Below are positions 6,905 through 13,047 of a stretch of DNA of 13,047 bases, piece after piece (position 1 is the stretch's first letter; the number at the start of each line of letters is the position of its first letter). Location of the stretch: contig NZ_CAKPTN010000037.1 of NCBI RefSeq assembly GCF_934190855.1, forward strand, positions 1 through 13,047, in the 5' to 3' direction. This DNA is from an uncultured Veillonella sp. (GTDB lineage Bacteria > Bacillota > Negativicutes > Veillonellales > Veillonellaceae). A program made the translations under genes and the position numbers. Below the pieces are notes generated by a model that saw only the letters and a list, made by a program, of their open reading frames with translations, was not told the origin of the DNA and did no database searches.

Positions 6905-7142
6905 ATTTAATTCATATTAGTCGTTTCCTTTGGTGCACTTATAGCGCTTATTTGCCTTAGAAAAAGCAAATAGCCCTCCGTTACCATGCGTAATTAGATA
7001 AACAGAAAGGCCATTTCCTAGATAATTAGTTTTTGAGATGCGCCTGACGTTCCTACTCGTCTGACTATCTCTTTATATTATAGAGATAAAGAGATATATC
7101 GTCAAATTAGAATGAATGGACTGATAAACAGTCCATTTTTTT
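6905..7142 (+). ncRNA. Candidate small RNA between hemQ and narK
   Basis: This stretch lies after the hemQ terminator, has no credible ORF, and ends in a second, independent intrinsic terminator. Two further hairpins lie inside it. One is G46C47-T49ATTTGC (6946-6955) with GCAAATAGC (6966-6974), a 9-bp stem with one bulge. The other is TATCTCTTTAT (7066-7076) with ATAAAGAGATA (7086-7096), an 11-bp stem with a 9-nt loop. Two terminators in series with about 220 nt of structured sequence between them suggest a separate transcript. No convincing promoter was pinned down and no known RNA family was recognised. The 5' end given is arbitrary. It could instead be a decayed remnant. Confidence 0.3.
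7115..7142 (+). terminator. Intrinsic terminator in the hemQ-narK spacer
   Basis: AATGGACTG (7115-7123), loop ATAAA, CAGTCCATT (7129-7137), then a continuing T-run to 7142. The form is good on the + strand, but no annotated + strand gene ends here, since hemQ already terminates at 6897. It therefore points to an extra transcript. Confidence 0.75.
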
Positions 7143-7202
7143 CCCTCTAAAATAAACGCTATAATTTTGAGCAGAAAATTTGTTATACACACTATACTGC
7201 GT

Positions 7203-7375
7203 AAAATATAATTCACTATGTTTGAGCATCTTATTTACAACTATATTTTCATAAAAGAGAACCCCGCATCGATCCGACTTACGAGGTCAAGGCCCTAGGC
7301 CGCAGACCTGATAAGTATGGAGGAGAGATGCGGGGTTTCTTTTATCACTTAGTTTAGAAAAGTGAATTATATTTT
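7203..7375. repeat. Nested palindromic element with GC-rich folded core
   Basis: The outer arms AAAATATAATTCACT (7203-7217) and AGTGAATTATATTTT (7361-7375) are a perfect 15-bp inverted repeat. Inside them, 7251-7270 (ending ACCCCGCATC) pairs with 7327-7345 (starting GATGCGGGGT), about 19 bp with one unpaired G. The 56-nt core folds again: ACTTA (7277-7281) with TAAGT (7312-7316), AGGTC (7284-7288) with GACCT (7305-7309), and GGCC-CTA-GGCC (7291-7301). The inner stem is followed by T-rich runs on both strands, so it could be a bidirectional terminator between the convergent hemQ and narK. Its size, nested arms and GC-rich core in AT-rich DNA also fit a small palindromic mobile repeat or a structured RNA. 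No transposase or clear target duplication is seen, and no known family was recognised. Confidence 0.6.
7251..7345. terminator. Long-stem bidirectional terminator candidate for narK and upstream + strand transcripts
   Basis: The GC-rich stem CCCCGCATC/GATGCGGGG is flanked by TTTCTTTTAT on the + strand and TTCTCTTTTAT on the - strand. Reading from narK it lies 68 nt past the stop codon, a suitable position. The 56-nt structured interior is much larger than an ordinary terminator loop. Confidence 0.5.
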
Positions 7376-7389
7376 GTTGTACCGTCCAG

Positions 7390-7423
7390 TGAACGTAAAT
7401 TTTCTGTTAAAATTATACGTTCA
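7390..7423 (-). other. Hairpin spanning the narK stop codon
   Basis: TGAACGTA (7390-7397) pairs with TACGTTCA (7416-7423), and AATTTT (7398-7403) with AAAATT (7409-7414), leaving one bulged A and a 5-nt loop. The stem contains the narK stop codon (7413-7415). No U-run follows, so it is more likely an mRNA 3'-end structure than a terminator. Confidence 0.4.
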
Positions 7424-8750
7424 TATTTGCTGCCTTACGCACATAGAACCAGTAGCACACAGCTACAGTTACGATGTTGAAAGCTAACAATACTGCAAAG
7501 GCTGGGTGAATATTACCGAACATGGAATATACAAAGCCAAAGATTTTAGGTGTAATGAAGGCACCGTATGCAGCTACAGCGGCTACGAAGCCTGTAATTA
7601 AAGACGATAACAACGGATTGCCGAATACGTGTGGAATCATGCGGAATGTTGCACCTGTTGCGAAACCACAGCATACGAATGTCAATACGGACATAGCGAA
7701 GAAGAATGGGAAGTTATGCATGTCTACGCCAACTGCGATTAATGCGGTTGTAGCGCATAAACCGATGAGGCTCACAAAGGTAACCTTAGTACCGCTGTTG
7801 ATTTTGTCTGCTAACCAACCACCTACAGGGCGAAGAGCACCTGCTACGAGTGGACCTACGAAGGCGATAGAGGCAAATGGTACTTCAGGGAATTCTTTAC
7901 CTACTAATAGACCAAGTGCTGCTGCATAACCAGAGAAGGCGCCGAAGGAACAAGTATATAGTAATGTAAGTGCCCAAGTATGTTTGTTGCCAAAGATTTG
8001 TACAAGGTTTTTAGGATTTGGTTTTTCTAGTGGTAAGTTATCCATGAATCGTGTCATCAATGCAAGGATAACAACGAGAGGTACAACCCACATGAAAGCT
8101 GCATTGGCAAGGTATACTGCGTTTCCTTTGATGATAGCTGGTGTTACACCGAATACGCTACCTAGTGCAGCAGAACCCATGGCAAATGGAGCTAAGAAGT
8201 AGATAACAGAAATACCAAGGTTACCAACACCGCCGTTGATACCAAGGGCTGTACCTTTTTCGGATTTAGGGAAGAAGTTACCAATGTACGCCATGGAGGA
8301 CGAGAAGTTAGCACCCGCTAAACCGATGAGGGCTGTTAAGATCATGAATGTCGTATAAGAAGTAGTTGTATCTTGTACAGCAAAGCCAAGCCATACAACA
8401 GGAACTAATAAAATGATGGTAGAAATAAATGTCCAGTTCTTACCGCCTAATAGTGCCGGCATATATGTGTACACAAAGCGTAATGTAGCACCTACAAGAC
8501 CAGGCAAGGCAGCTAAGGTAAATAATTGGTCTGTAGTAAAGTTAAAACCTGCACTATTTAGCTGTGCTGCAATAGTAGCCCATAAATACCATACGCAGAA
8601 TGAAAGTGTTAAGGCAATGGTGGATACTACCAAGTTTTGTTTAGCAATTTTTTTACCAAACTTTTCCCAAAATTCTGGATTTTCTGGTTGCCAATTAGCC
8701 ACAATTTCGCTACGGCTTGCCCCTACTTGAGGCATTTTTAGTTCGCTCAT
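7413..8750 (-). CDS. narK: Nitrate/nitrite transporter NarK (MFS, NNP family)
   Basis: Twelve-helix inner-membrane carrier of the nitrate/nitrite porter family, importing nitrate and/or exporting nitrite for respiratory nitrate reduction. The 445 residues are close to E. coli NarK (463). A cytoplasmic N-terminus with NPEFWEKFGKKIAKQNL precedes the first helix. The substrate arginines are visible: Arg91 in GATLRF and Arg307 in GALRPVGGWLADK (E. coli R89 and R305). Both nitrate-signature regions are present: GLAGANFSSSMAYIGNFFPK (144 onward) with GTALGINGGVGNLG, and the later CGFATGATFRMIP. The start ATG at 8750 has AAGGAG about 9 nt upstream. It is divergent from the Crp/Fnr gene, with a shared AT-rich control region, and convergent with hemQ. 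Placement beside narG supports a respiratory rather than assimilatory role. Whether it is a proton symporter or an antiporter cannot be read from the sequence. Confidence 0.95.
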   Translation of the reverse strand: MSELKMPQVGASRSEIVANWQPENPEFWEKFGKKIAKQNLVVSTIALTLSFCVWYLWATIAAQLNSAGFNFTTDQLFTLAALPGLVGATLRFVYTYMPALLGGKNWTFISTIILLVPVVWLGFAVQDTTTSYTTFMILTALIGLAGANFSSSMAYIGNFFPKSEKGTALGINGGVGNLGISVIYFLAPFAMGSAALGSVFGVTPAIIKGNAVYLANAAFMWVVPLVVILALMTRFMDNLPLEKPNPKNLVQIFGNKHTWALTLLYTCSFGAFSGYAAALGLLVGKEFPEVPFASIAFVGPLVAGALRPVGGWLADKINSGTKVTFVSLIGLCATTALIAVGVDMHNFPFFFAMSVLTFVCCGFATGATFRMIPHVFGNPLLSSLITGFVAAVAAYGAFITPKIFGFVYSMFGNIHPAFAVLLAFNIVTVAVCYWFYVRKAANMNV

Positions 8751-8959
8751 TTTGAACTTCTCCTTACTGAAAAACTATACATGCAATGAAGACAAGAAAG
8801 ATACAAATAGGGTCCTTTGTATATAAATATTGCAATCTATAATAAAAACTATAGAAAATATTCGATTAACTGAAAGAATTACGCTATAATTATTGTATCA
8901 CATAAATTTTCAATGTCTTATATCACAAATATATTATATATTGGAAAATTTTTTGTGAA

Positions 8960-8975
8960 TGTGATGAAAAACACA
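8960..8975 (+). promoter_or_regulatory. CRP-like operator TGTGA-N6-ACACA centred at -41.5
   Basis: TGTGA (8960-8964), six bases, then ACACA (8971-8975) matches the CRP consensus TGTGA-N6-TCACA at 9 of 10 positions. The centre is 8967.5. With TATAAT at 8997-9002 as -10, +1 falls at 9009 by the usual spacing, so the site is at -41.5, the standard class II activator position. The regulator encoded just downstream has a CRP-like recognition helix, so autoregulation is likely. An overlapping 8/10 site begins at 8954. Confidence 0.5.
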
Positions 8976-8996
8976 CATATTCTGAAATTAATAAGT

Positions 8997-9009
8997 TATA
9001 ATAATCATA
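8997..9009 (+). promoter_or_regulatory. -10 element for the Crp/Fnr-family gene
   Basis: TATAAT at 8997-9002, predicted start near 9009. There is no good -35, which suits an activator-dependent promoter with the 8960-8975 site covering that position. A second TATAAT at 9026-9031 is an alternative and would put the same site near -70.5. Confidence 0.45.
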
Positions 9010-9106
9010 TGTATACATGAAAGTATATAATACATGTACTTTTACTATAAATAGATTAGTATAACTAATGGATTTTATGTTAAAGGTACAATGGAGTAGT
9101 GATGGT

Positions 9107-9793
9107 ATGGATAAAAATTTAATTAACCAATTACTTGCTTTGCCGGGTGAGGAACTCCATCTTAAAAAGGGTGATTTTCTCTTCCACGAGGGGGACAAGG
9201 CAGAACACTTTTACGTAGTGTTAAAAGGTAGAATGAGCATTAAGAAGTTCGAATCTAGTGGGCACATTTTTGCATTGCGTCTAGTAGGTCCGAATAATGT
9301 AATTGGTGAGGTTCCGTTGTATGAGGAGAACACAAGAACGTATGTGTTCAATGCCATTGCTCGGGAGGATTGCTCTGTTTATTCCATTCGCTATGATGTA
9401 TTAGAGAACGCTATTGCAAAAGACCATTCATTGGCTATTGCAATGATGAAGATCTATACATTACATATGCGACGTCAACAGGCAAAATACCGAGACTTGC
9501 TATTATATGGCAAGAAGGGAGCATTTTATTCTACCTTGTTGCGCTTAGCCAATAGTTATGGTGTAGAGCGCGAGGATGGTATCTTTATCGATATCGCCCT
9601 AACAAATCAAGAGTTGGCTGAATTTGCTGCCACATCAAGAGAAAGTTTAAATCGCATGCTAAGTGAGTTGCGTAAGTTGGGCTATGTAGCCTATGATAAA
9701 CACCATCTAGTAATCTGTGATTTTGACGCTTTAATCGGATTGCTTGATTTAGAGGTTGATACTATAGACCCTAATATTAGTAATATCGAATAA
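9107..9793 (+). CDS. Crp/Fnr-family transcriptional regulator next to the nar genes
   Basis: DNA-binding regulator with an N-terminal cyclic-nucleotide-binding-like beta-roll (KKGDFLFHEGDKAEHFYVVL, then GPNNVIGEVPLY), a long dimerisation helix, and a C-terminal winged helix. The HTH reads LTNQELAEFAATSRESLNRMLSEL. Its recognition helix has the CRP pattern Ser-Arg-Glu-x-x-x-Arg rather than the FNR pattern Val-Glu-x-x-Ser-Arg, so TGTGA-type sites are expected. There is no N-terminal cysteine cluster; only two Cys are present, one in EDCSVY and one in VICDFD. An FNR-type [4Fe-4S] oxygen sensor is therefore unlikely and the signal is unknown. The start is uncertain. ATG 9107 (228 aa) has GGAG 10 nt upstream, whereas ATG 9068 (241 aa) has no ribosome-binding site and sits in a short inverted repeat. 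Its location between narK and narG suggests control of nitrate respiration. A terminator follows the stop. Confidence 0.92.
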   Translation: MDKNLINQLLALPGEELHLKKGDFLFHEGDKAEHFYVVLKGRMSIKKFESSGHIFALRLVGPNNVIGEVPLYEENTRTYVFNAIAREDCSVYSIRYDVLENAIAKDHSLAIAMMKIYTLHMRRQQAKYRDLLLYGKKGAFYSTLLRLANSYGVEREDGIFIDIALTNQELAEFAATSRESLNRMLSELRKLGYVAYDKHHLVICDFDALIGLLDLEVDTIDPNISNIE

Positions 9794-9804
9794 CAGGATT
9801 TTCT

Positions 9805-9840
9805 CCCTTGTGTTAGCTCAGCTAACGCAAGGGATTTTTT
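9805..9840 (+). terminator. Strong intrinsic terminator in the narG leader
   Basis: A 13-bp stem, CCCTTGTGTTAGC (9805-9817) with GCTAACGCAAGGG (9821-9833), has one G-T wobble and a 3-nt loop. It is followed by A and six T. It lies 11 nt after the regulator's stop and its T-run ends 23 nt before the narG ATG. It ends the regulator transcript, but it also stands directly upstream of the narG ribosome-binding site with no space for a separate promoter. Confidence 0.9.
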
Positions 9841-9863
9841 GTAGTTTTGAAGGAGGACACGAG

Positions 9864-12800
9864 ATGAGCTTGTTGTCTCAAAAGTTTAAGTTTCTTCGCA
9901 AGAAGAACGTATCTCCAAGCGGCCATCAAATAACTGAAGATGGCGGTCGCGAGTGGGAAAATTTTTATCGTGACCGTTGGTCTTACGATAAAGTTGTCCG
10001 CACAACGCATGGCGTAAACTGTACTGGTTCTTGTAGCTGGAATATTTACGTTAAAAATGGTGTTGTTGCATGGGAAAATCAGGCTACTGACTACCCTGAA
10101 ACACCAGATGATATGCCGGATTACGAACCACGTGGGTGCCCTCGTGGTGCGACATTCTCTTGGTATCTCTATAGCCCATTGCGCGTAAAATATCCGTATG
10201 TACGCGGTGAATTGGCTGAGCTTTGGAGAGAAGCGAAAAAGAATGCTAAGAACCCAATTGAAGCTTGGAAATCTATCGTAGAAGATCCTGAAAAAGCGAA
10301 AAAATACAAATCTGCCCGTGGTATGGGTGGCTTTGTGCGCTCCACATGGGATGAAGCAACAGAAATCACTGCTGCATCCTTATTATATACAGCAAAAACA
10401 TACGGCCCTGACCGCAACGCTGGCTTCTCTGTAATTCCAGCGATGTCCATGTTGTCTTATGCAGCAGGTGCTCGTTTCCTTAACTTAATGGGTGGTACAC
10501 CATTGTCCTTCTATGACTGGTATGCCGACCTACCACCTTCTAGCCCTCAAGTTTGGGGTGAACAAACTGATACTCCTGAATCTGGTGACTGGTATAATGC
10601 TGGTTACATCATGACTTGGGGTTCCAACGTACCATTGACTCGTACGCCAGATGCTCACTTCTTAACAGAGGTTCGTTATAAAGGTACTAAGGTTGTGTCC
10701 GTATCCCCTGACTATGCGGAATCTACAACTTCCTCCGATGCATGGCTTAATGTAAAAGCCGGCACTGATGCGGCTCTTGCTATGGCAATGGGTCACGTTA
10801 TCTTAAAAGAATACTACATCGACAAAGAAACTCCATACTTCAAAGAGTATGCAAAAGAGTTTACAGATATGCCATTCCTTGTACGCGTTGAAGACATTAA
10901 TGGTGCAGTTCAACCAGGTCGTTTCTTGAATGCTAAGGACTTAGGTCGCCAAGAGGAAGGCGCTGACTTCCAAATGGTATTGATCGATGAAAGTACAAAT
11001 GAAATCGTTATCCCAAATGGTACAATGGGCGAACGTCACACAAATCCACAAAAATGGAACTTACGCCTTGAAAACCGTGATACAGGGGCTAAAATTGACC
11101 CTCGCTTATCCGTCTTTGATCAACGCGAAGATGTGACTATCGTTAAATTGCCATACTTTGGTGATGAAGAGCACGAAGGCGTTATTGAACGTGCTATTCC
11201 AACGATTACAGTACAAACTGTGGATGGTCCTGTAAAAGTAACTACCGTATATGACCTCATTCTTGCTAACTACGGTATCGATCGTGGTATTGGTGGTGAA
11301 GTGGCTAAAGCTTACACAGACGACACTCCATACACACCTACATGGCAAGAAAAAATCACTGGCGTAAAAGCAGATATCGCTATTGCTACAGCTCGTGAAT
11401 TTGCAGATAATGCAGAAAAAACTAAAGGTCGCTCCATGATTATCATGGGTGGTGGTATCAACCACTGGTATCATGCTGACGTGATTTACCGTACAATCTT
11501 GAACCTTATCATGTTCTGTGGTACAGAAGGTGTTAACGGTGGTGGCTGGGCTCACTACGTAGGTCAAGAAAAACTTCGTCCTATTGAAGGTTGGGGCGGT
11601 ATCATGACAGCTAACGACTGGAGTAAAGCGCCTCGTTTGCAAAATGGTACATCTTGGTTCTACTTTGCTACAGAACAATATCGTTCTGATTGCATCGACT
11701 TGGCAGACCGCGTATCTAAATTAGCTAAGCCTCGTTACCGTCATCCTGGTGACTATAACGTATTGGCTGCACGTTTAGGTTGGTTGCCATCTTACCCTAC
11801 TTTCAATAAAGGCAGCCAAGAATTGATTAATGAAGCTCGTGCAGCTGGTGCTAGTACAGAAGCAGAAATTAATCAATATGTAGCGCAAGCGTTGAAAAAC
11901 AAAGAATTACAATTCTGCGTAGAAGATCCAGCGGCTAAAGAAAATCACCCACGCAACTTGTTTGTATGGCGTGCGAACCTCATTGGTTCCTCCTCTAAAG
12001 GCCACGAATACTTCTTGAAGCATTTATTGGGTACTAAAAATGCGGTATTGGAAGATGATGATGCTCCTACACGCCCAGAAGAAATTAAATGGCGCGAAGC
12101 TGATGGGGCAGGTAAACTTGACCTCTTAATTGATATCGACTTCCGTATGGCTTCTACAGGCTTATATTCTGATATCGTATTCCCTGCTGCTACATGGTAT
12201 GAAAAAGAAGACTTGTCTTCCACAGATATGCATCCATACGTACACGTATTCCAAGCGGCTGTTGATTGCGCATGGGAAACTAAATCTGACTGGGATACAT
12301 TCCGTACCCTTGCAGAAACAGTATCTCGCGTAGCGAAAGAGTCTGGCTTCACAGAATACGAAGATATCGTAGCAACTCCTCTTGGTCATGACAGCCCAGG
12401 TGAAGTGGCTCAACCAGAAGGTAAGGTTCTCGACTGGAGTAAAGGCGAATGTGAGCCAATTCCTGGCAAAACAATGCCAATACTTGTACACGTAAAACGC
12501 GATTACAGCCAAATCTTTGAAAAATTCATCGCTTTGGGACCTAATATTGAGAAGAAAATGGGTGCTCATGGTTTGGCATGGGATGTATCTGATGAGTATC
12601 AAACATTGTATGCACAAAATGGTACCATCGATAATCCTGAATTCGTTTCTCATGGCCGTCCAAGCATTTACGAATGTAAGGAAGCTTGTAATGTTGTATT
12701 AACATTATCTTCTTGTACAAATGGTAAATTAGCTGTTCGCTCTTGGAAAGCAATGGAAGAAAAAACAGGTCTTTCTGGTCTTGAAAAGAACGCAAAAGGC

Positions 12801-13047
12801 CGTGAACAAGAAAAAATCACCTTCGATGATATGGTTCGTCAACCGCGCTTTATCATTAGCTCTGTAACAAGTACTGGTAAGAACGATAAAAACCGTCGTT
12901 ACTCTCCATTTACAACATCTACAGAGGACAAAGTACCATTCCGTACCGTAACAGGTCGTCAATCCTTCTATTGCGATCATGAAATGATGCGTGATTATGG
13001 TGAAGCTATGGCATTGTACAAACCTGTATTGTCCTATAAACCAGTAC
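9864..13047 (+). CDS. narG: Respiratory nitrate reductase alpha subunit NarG (3' end outside window)
   Basis: Catalytic molybdenum (bis-MGD) subunit of the membrane-bound, cytoplasm-facing nitrate reductase, reducing nitrate to nitrite. It works with NarH (Fe-S) and NarI (cytochrome b). 1061 codons are present; E. coli NarG has 1247, so about 85% is seen. The FS0 cluster ligands fall at the same numbers as in E. coli: His49, Cys53 and Cys57 in THGVNCTGSCSW, and Cys92 in EPRGCPRG. The Mo ligand Asp222 lies in FYDWYADLPP. Other NarG blocks are WGSNVPLTRTPDAHFLTEVR, GGGWAHYVGQEKLRP, NHPRNLFVWR, and SDIVFPAATWYEK. The ATG at 9864 has AAGGAGG 7 nt upstream (9850-9856). The N-terminus MSLLSQKFKFLRKK lacks a cleavable signal, as in cytoplasmic NarG. 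The reading frame is open to the window edge with no disruption. It follows the Crp/Fnr gene by 70 bp, with a terminator between. Confidence 0.98.
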   Translation, partial: MSLLSQKFKFLRKKNVSPSGHQITEDGGREWENFYRDRWSYDKVVRTTHGVNCTGSCSWNIYVKNGVVAWENQATDYPETPDDMPDYEPRGCPRGATFSWYLYSPLRVKYPYVRGELAELWREAKKNAKNPIEAWKSIVEDPEKAKKYKSARGMGGFVRSTWDEATEITAASLLYTAKTYGPDRNAGFSVIPAMSMLSYAAGARFLNLMGGTPLSFYDWYADLPPSSPQVWGEQTDTPESGDWYNAGYIMTWGSNVPLTRTPDAHFLTEVRYKGTKVVSVSPDYAESTTSSDAWLNVKAGTDAALAMAMGHVILKEYYIDKETPYFKEYAKEFTDMPFLVRVEDINGAVQPGRFLNAKDLGRQEEGADFQMVLIDESTNEIVIPNGTMGERHTNPQKWNLRLENRDTGAKIDPRLSVFDQREDVTIVKLPYFGDEEHEGVIERAIPTITVQTVDGPVKVTTVYDLILANYGIDRGIGGEVAKAYTDDTPYTPTWQEKITGVKADIAIATAREFADNAEKTKGRSMIIMGGGINHWYHADVIYRTILNLIMFCGTEGVNGGGWAHYVGQEKLRPIEGWGGIMTANDWSKAPRLQNGTSWFYFATEQYRSDCIDLADRVSKLAKPRYRHPGDYNVLAARLGWLPSYPTFNKGSQELINEARAAGASTEAEINQYVAQALKNKELQFCVEDPAAKENHPRNLFVWRANLIGSSSKGHEYFLKHLLGTKNAVLEDDDAPTRPEEIKWREADGAGKLDLLIDIDFRMASTGLYSDIVFPAATWYEKEDLSSTDMHPYVHVFQAAVDCAWETKSDWDTFRTLAETVSRVAKESGFTEYEDIVATPLGHDSPGEVAQPEGKVLDWSKGECEPIPGKTMPILVHVKRDYSQIFEKFIALGPNIEKKMGAHGLAWDVSDEYQTLYAQNGTIDNPEFVSHGRPSIYECKEACNVVLTLSSCTNGKLAVRSWKAMEEKTGLSGLEKNAKGREQEKITFDDMVRQPRFIISSVTSTGKNDKNRRYSPFTTSTEDKVPFRTVTGRQSFYCDHEMMRDYGEAMALYKPVLSYKPV

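Larger units (their letters stand above)
8751..9106. promoter_or_regulatory. Divergent control region between narK and the Crp/Fnr gene
   Basis: About 350 bp of strongly AT-rich DNA without a gene. It contains several TGTGA-type half sites: TATCACA at 8896-8902 and 8921-8927, TGTGA at 8954-8958 and 8960-8964. It also holds TATAAT boxes facing the regulator at 8997-9002 and 9026-9031, and short palindromes ATGTATACAT (9009-9018), TACATGTA (9031-9038) and ATTAGT-ATA-ACTAAT (9055-9069). The narK promoter on the - strand could not be fixed; several weak -10-like hexamers (TATAGC 8888-8883, TATTAT 8844-8839) are possible. Confidence 0.6.

Noticed and set aside
7261..7336. Resemblance of the 7261-7336 core to a twister ribozyme, SRP RNA or TPP riboswitch
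   Set aside because: Only scattered short matches (for example CCTGAT, ATAAGTATGGAGG). The required conserved loops and nucleotides of each family are missing, and no suitable downstream gene is controlled in either direction.
7203..7375. Insertion-sequence or integron attC site for the palindromic element
   Set aside because: No transposase or integrase, no clear target duplication, and no RYYYAAC/GTTRRRY core sites at the ends.
7522..7929. 135-codon + strand frame inside narK
   Set aside because: Antisense to a clear MFS transporter; Pro/Ala/Thr-rich shadow without a ribosome-binding site.
8413..8730. 105-codon + strand frame opposite the narK N-terminus
   Set aside because: Shadow of narK; no independent evidence.
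8896..8927. CRP-like full sites driving narK at TATCACA 8896-8902 and 8921-8927
   Set aside because: The second half sites match poorly (6-7 of 10) and no narK -10 falls at a standard spacing, so they are recorded only as half sites.
11106..11678. 190-codon open frame on the - strand, rich in Cys, Thr and Phe
   Set aside because: It lies wholly inside narG, whose frame is unquestionable, has no family likeness, and has a composition typical of an antisense shadow.
12162..12653. 163-codon - strand frame inside narG
   Set aside because: Overlaps conserved NarG blocks and another antisense frame; no recognisable domain.

Overview
The window looks like chromosomal DNA of a Veillonella-type organism (diderm Firmicutes, class Negativicutes). 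This rests on remembered similarity and on context: Firmicutes-type (Bacillus-like) late haem enzymes sit next to a membrane nitrate reductase locus, in moderately AT-rich DNA with AT-rich intergenic spacers. No taxonomic marker gene is present, so the genus is an inference.

Layout. (1) 1-2130 (+): the C-terminal part of a large YhaN/SbcC-like coiled-coil ATPase with two membrane helices, cut by the left window edge. (2) 2291-5911 (+): a tightly packed operon hemE - hemH (cpfC) - hemY (cgoX), with a 4-nt gap and then a 4-nt overlap. It is followed, after a spacer with its own promoter and a palindromic hairpin, by hemQ (chdC, 6139-6870). Together these four genes encode the terminal coproporphyrin-dependent haem pathway: uroporphyrinogen III to coproporphyrinogen III to coproporphyrin III to Fe-coproporphyrin (coprohaem) to haem b. 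(3) 6871-7412: a gene-free convergent spacer holding the hemQ terminator, a possible small RNA with its own terminator (about 6905-7142), and a nested palindromic element (7203-7375) with a GC-rich folded core. (4) 7413-8750 (-): narK, a nitrate/nitrite transporter. (5) 8751-9106: an AT-rich divergent control region with TGTGA-type half sites. (6) 9107-9793 (+): a Crp/Fnr-family regulator without FNR cysteines. (7) 9864-13047 (+): narG, the nitrate reductase catalytic subunit, cut by the right window edge after 1061 codons.

How the parts fit. NarG works with a haem-b membrane subunit (NarI in known systems, expected downstream but not seen here), so the adjacent haem module could supply the cofactor for nitrate respiration. 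NarK supplies nitrate and removes nitrite. The Crp/Fnr protein lies between narK and narG and is the obvious candidate regulator of both. Its recognition helix is CRP-like, and a 9/10 CRP-like palindrome lies exactly 41.5 bp upstream of the start point predicted from a TATAAT box before its own gene. A strong intrinsic terminator sits immediately before the narG ribosome-binding site, which suggests conditional readthrough or mRNA processing.

No tRNA, rRNA, CRISPR array, insertion sequence or phage gene was recognised. The least explained items are the palindromic element at 7203-7375, the possible small RNA before it, the roughly 80-residue low-complexity insert in CgoX, and the narG leader terminator.
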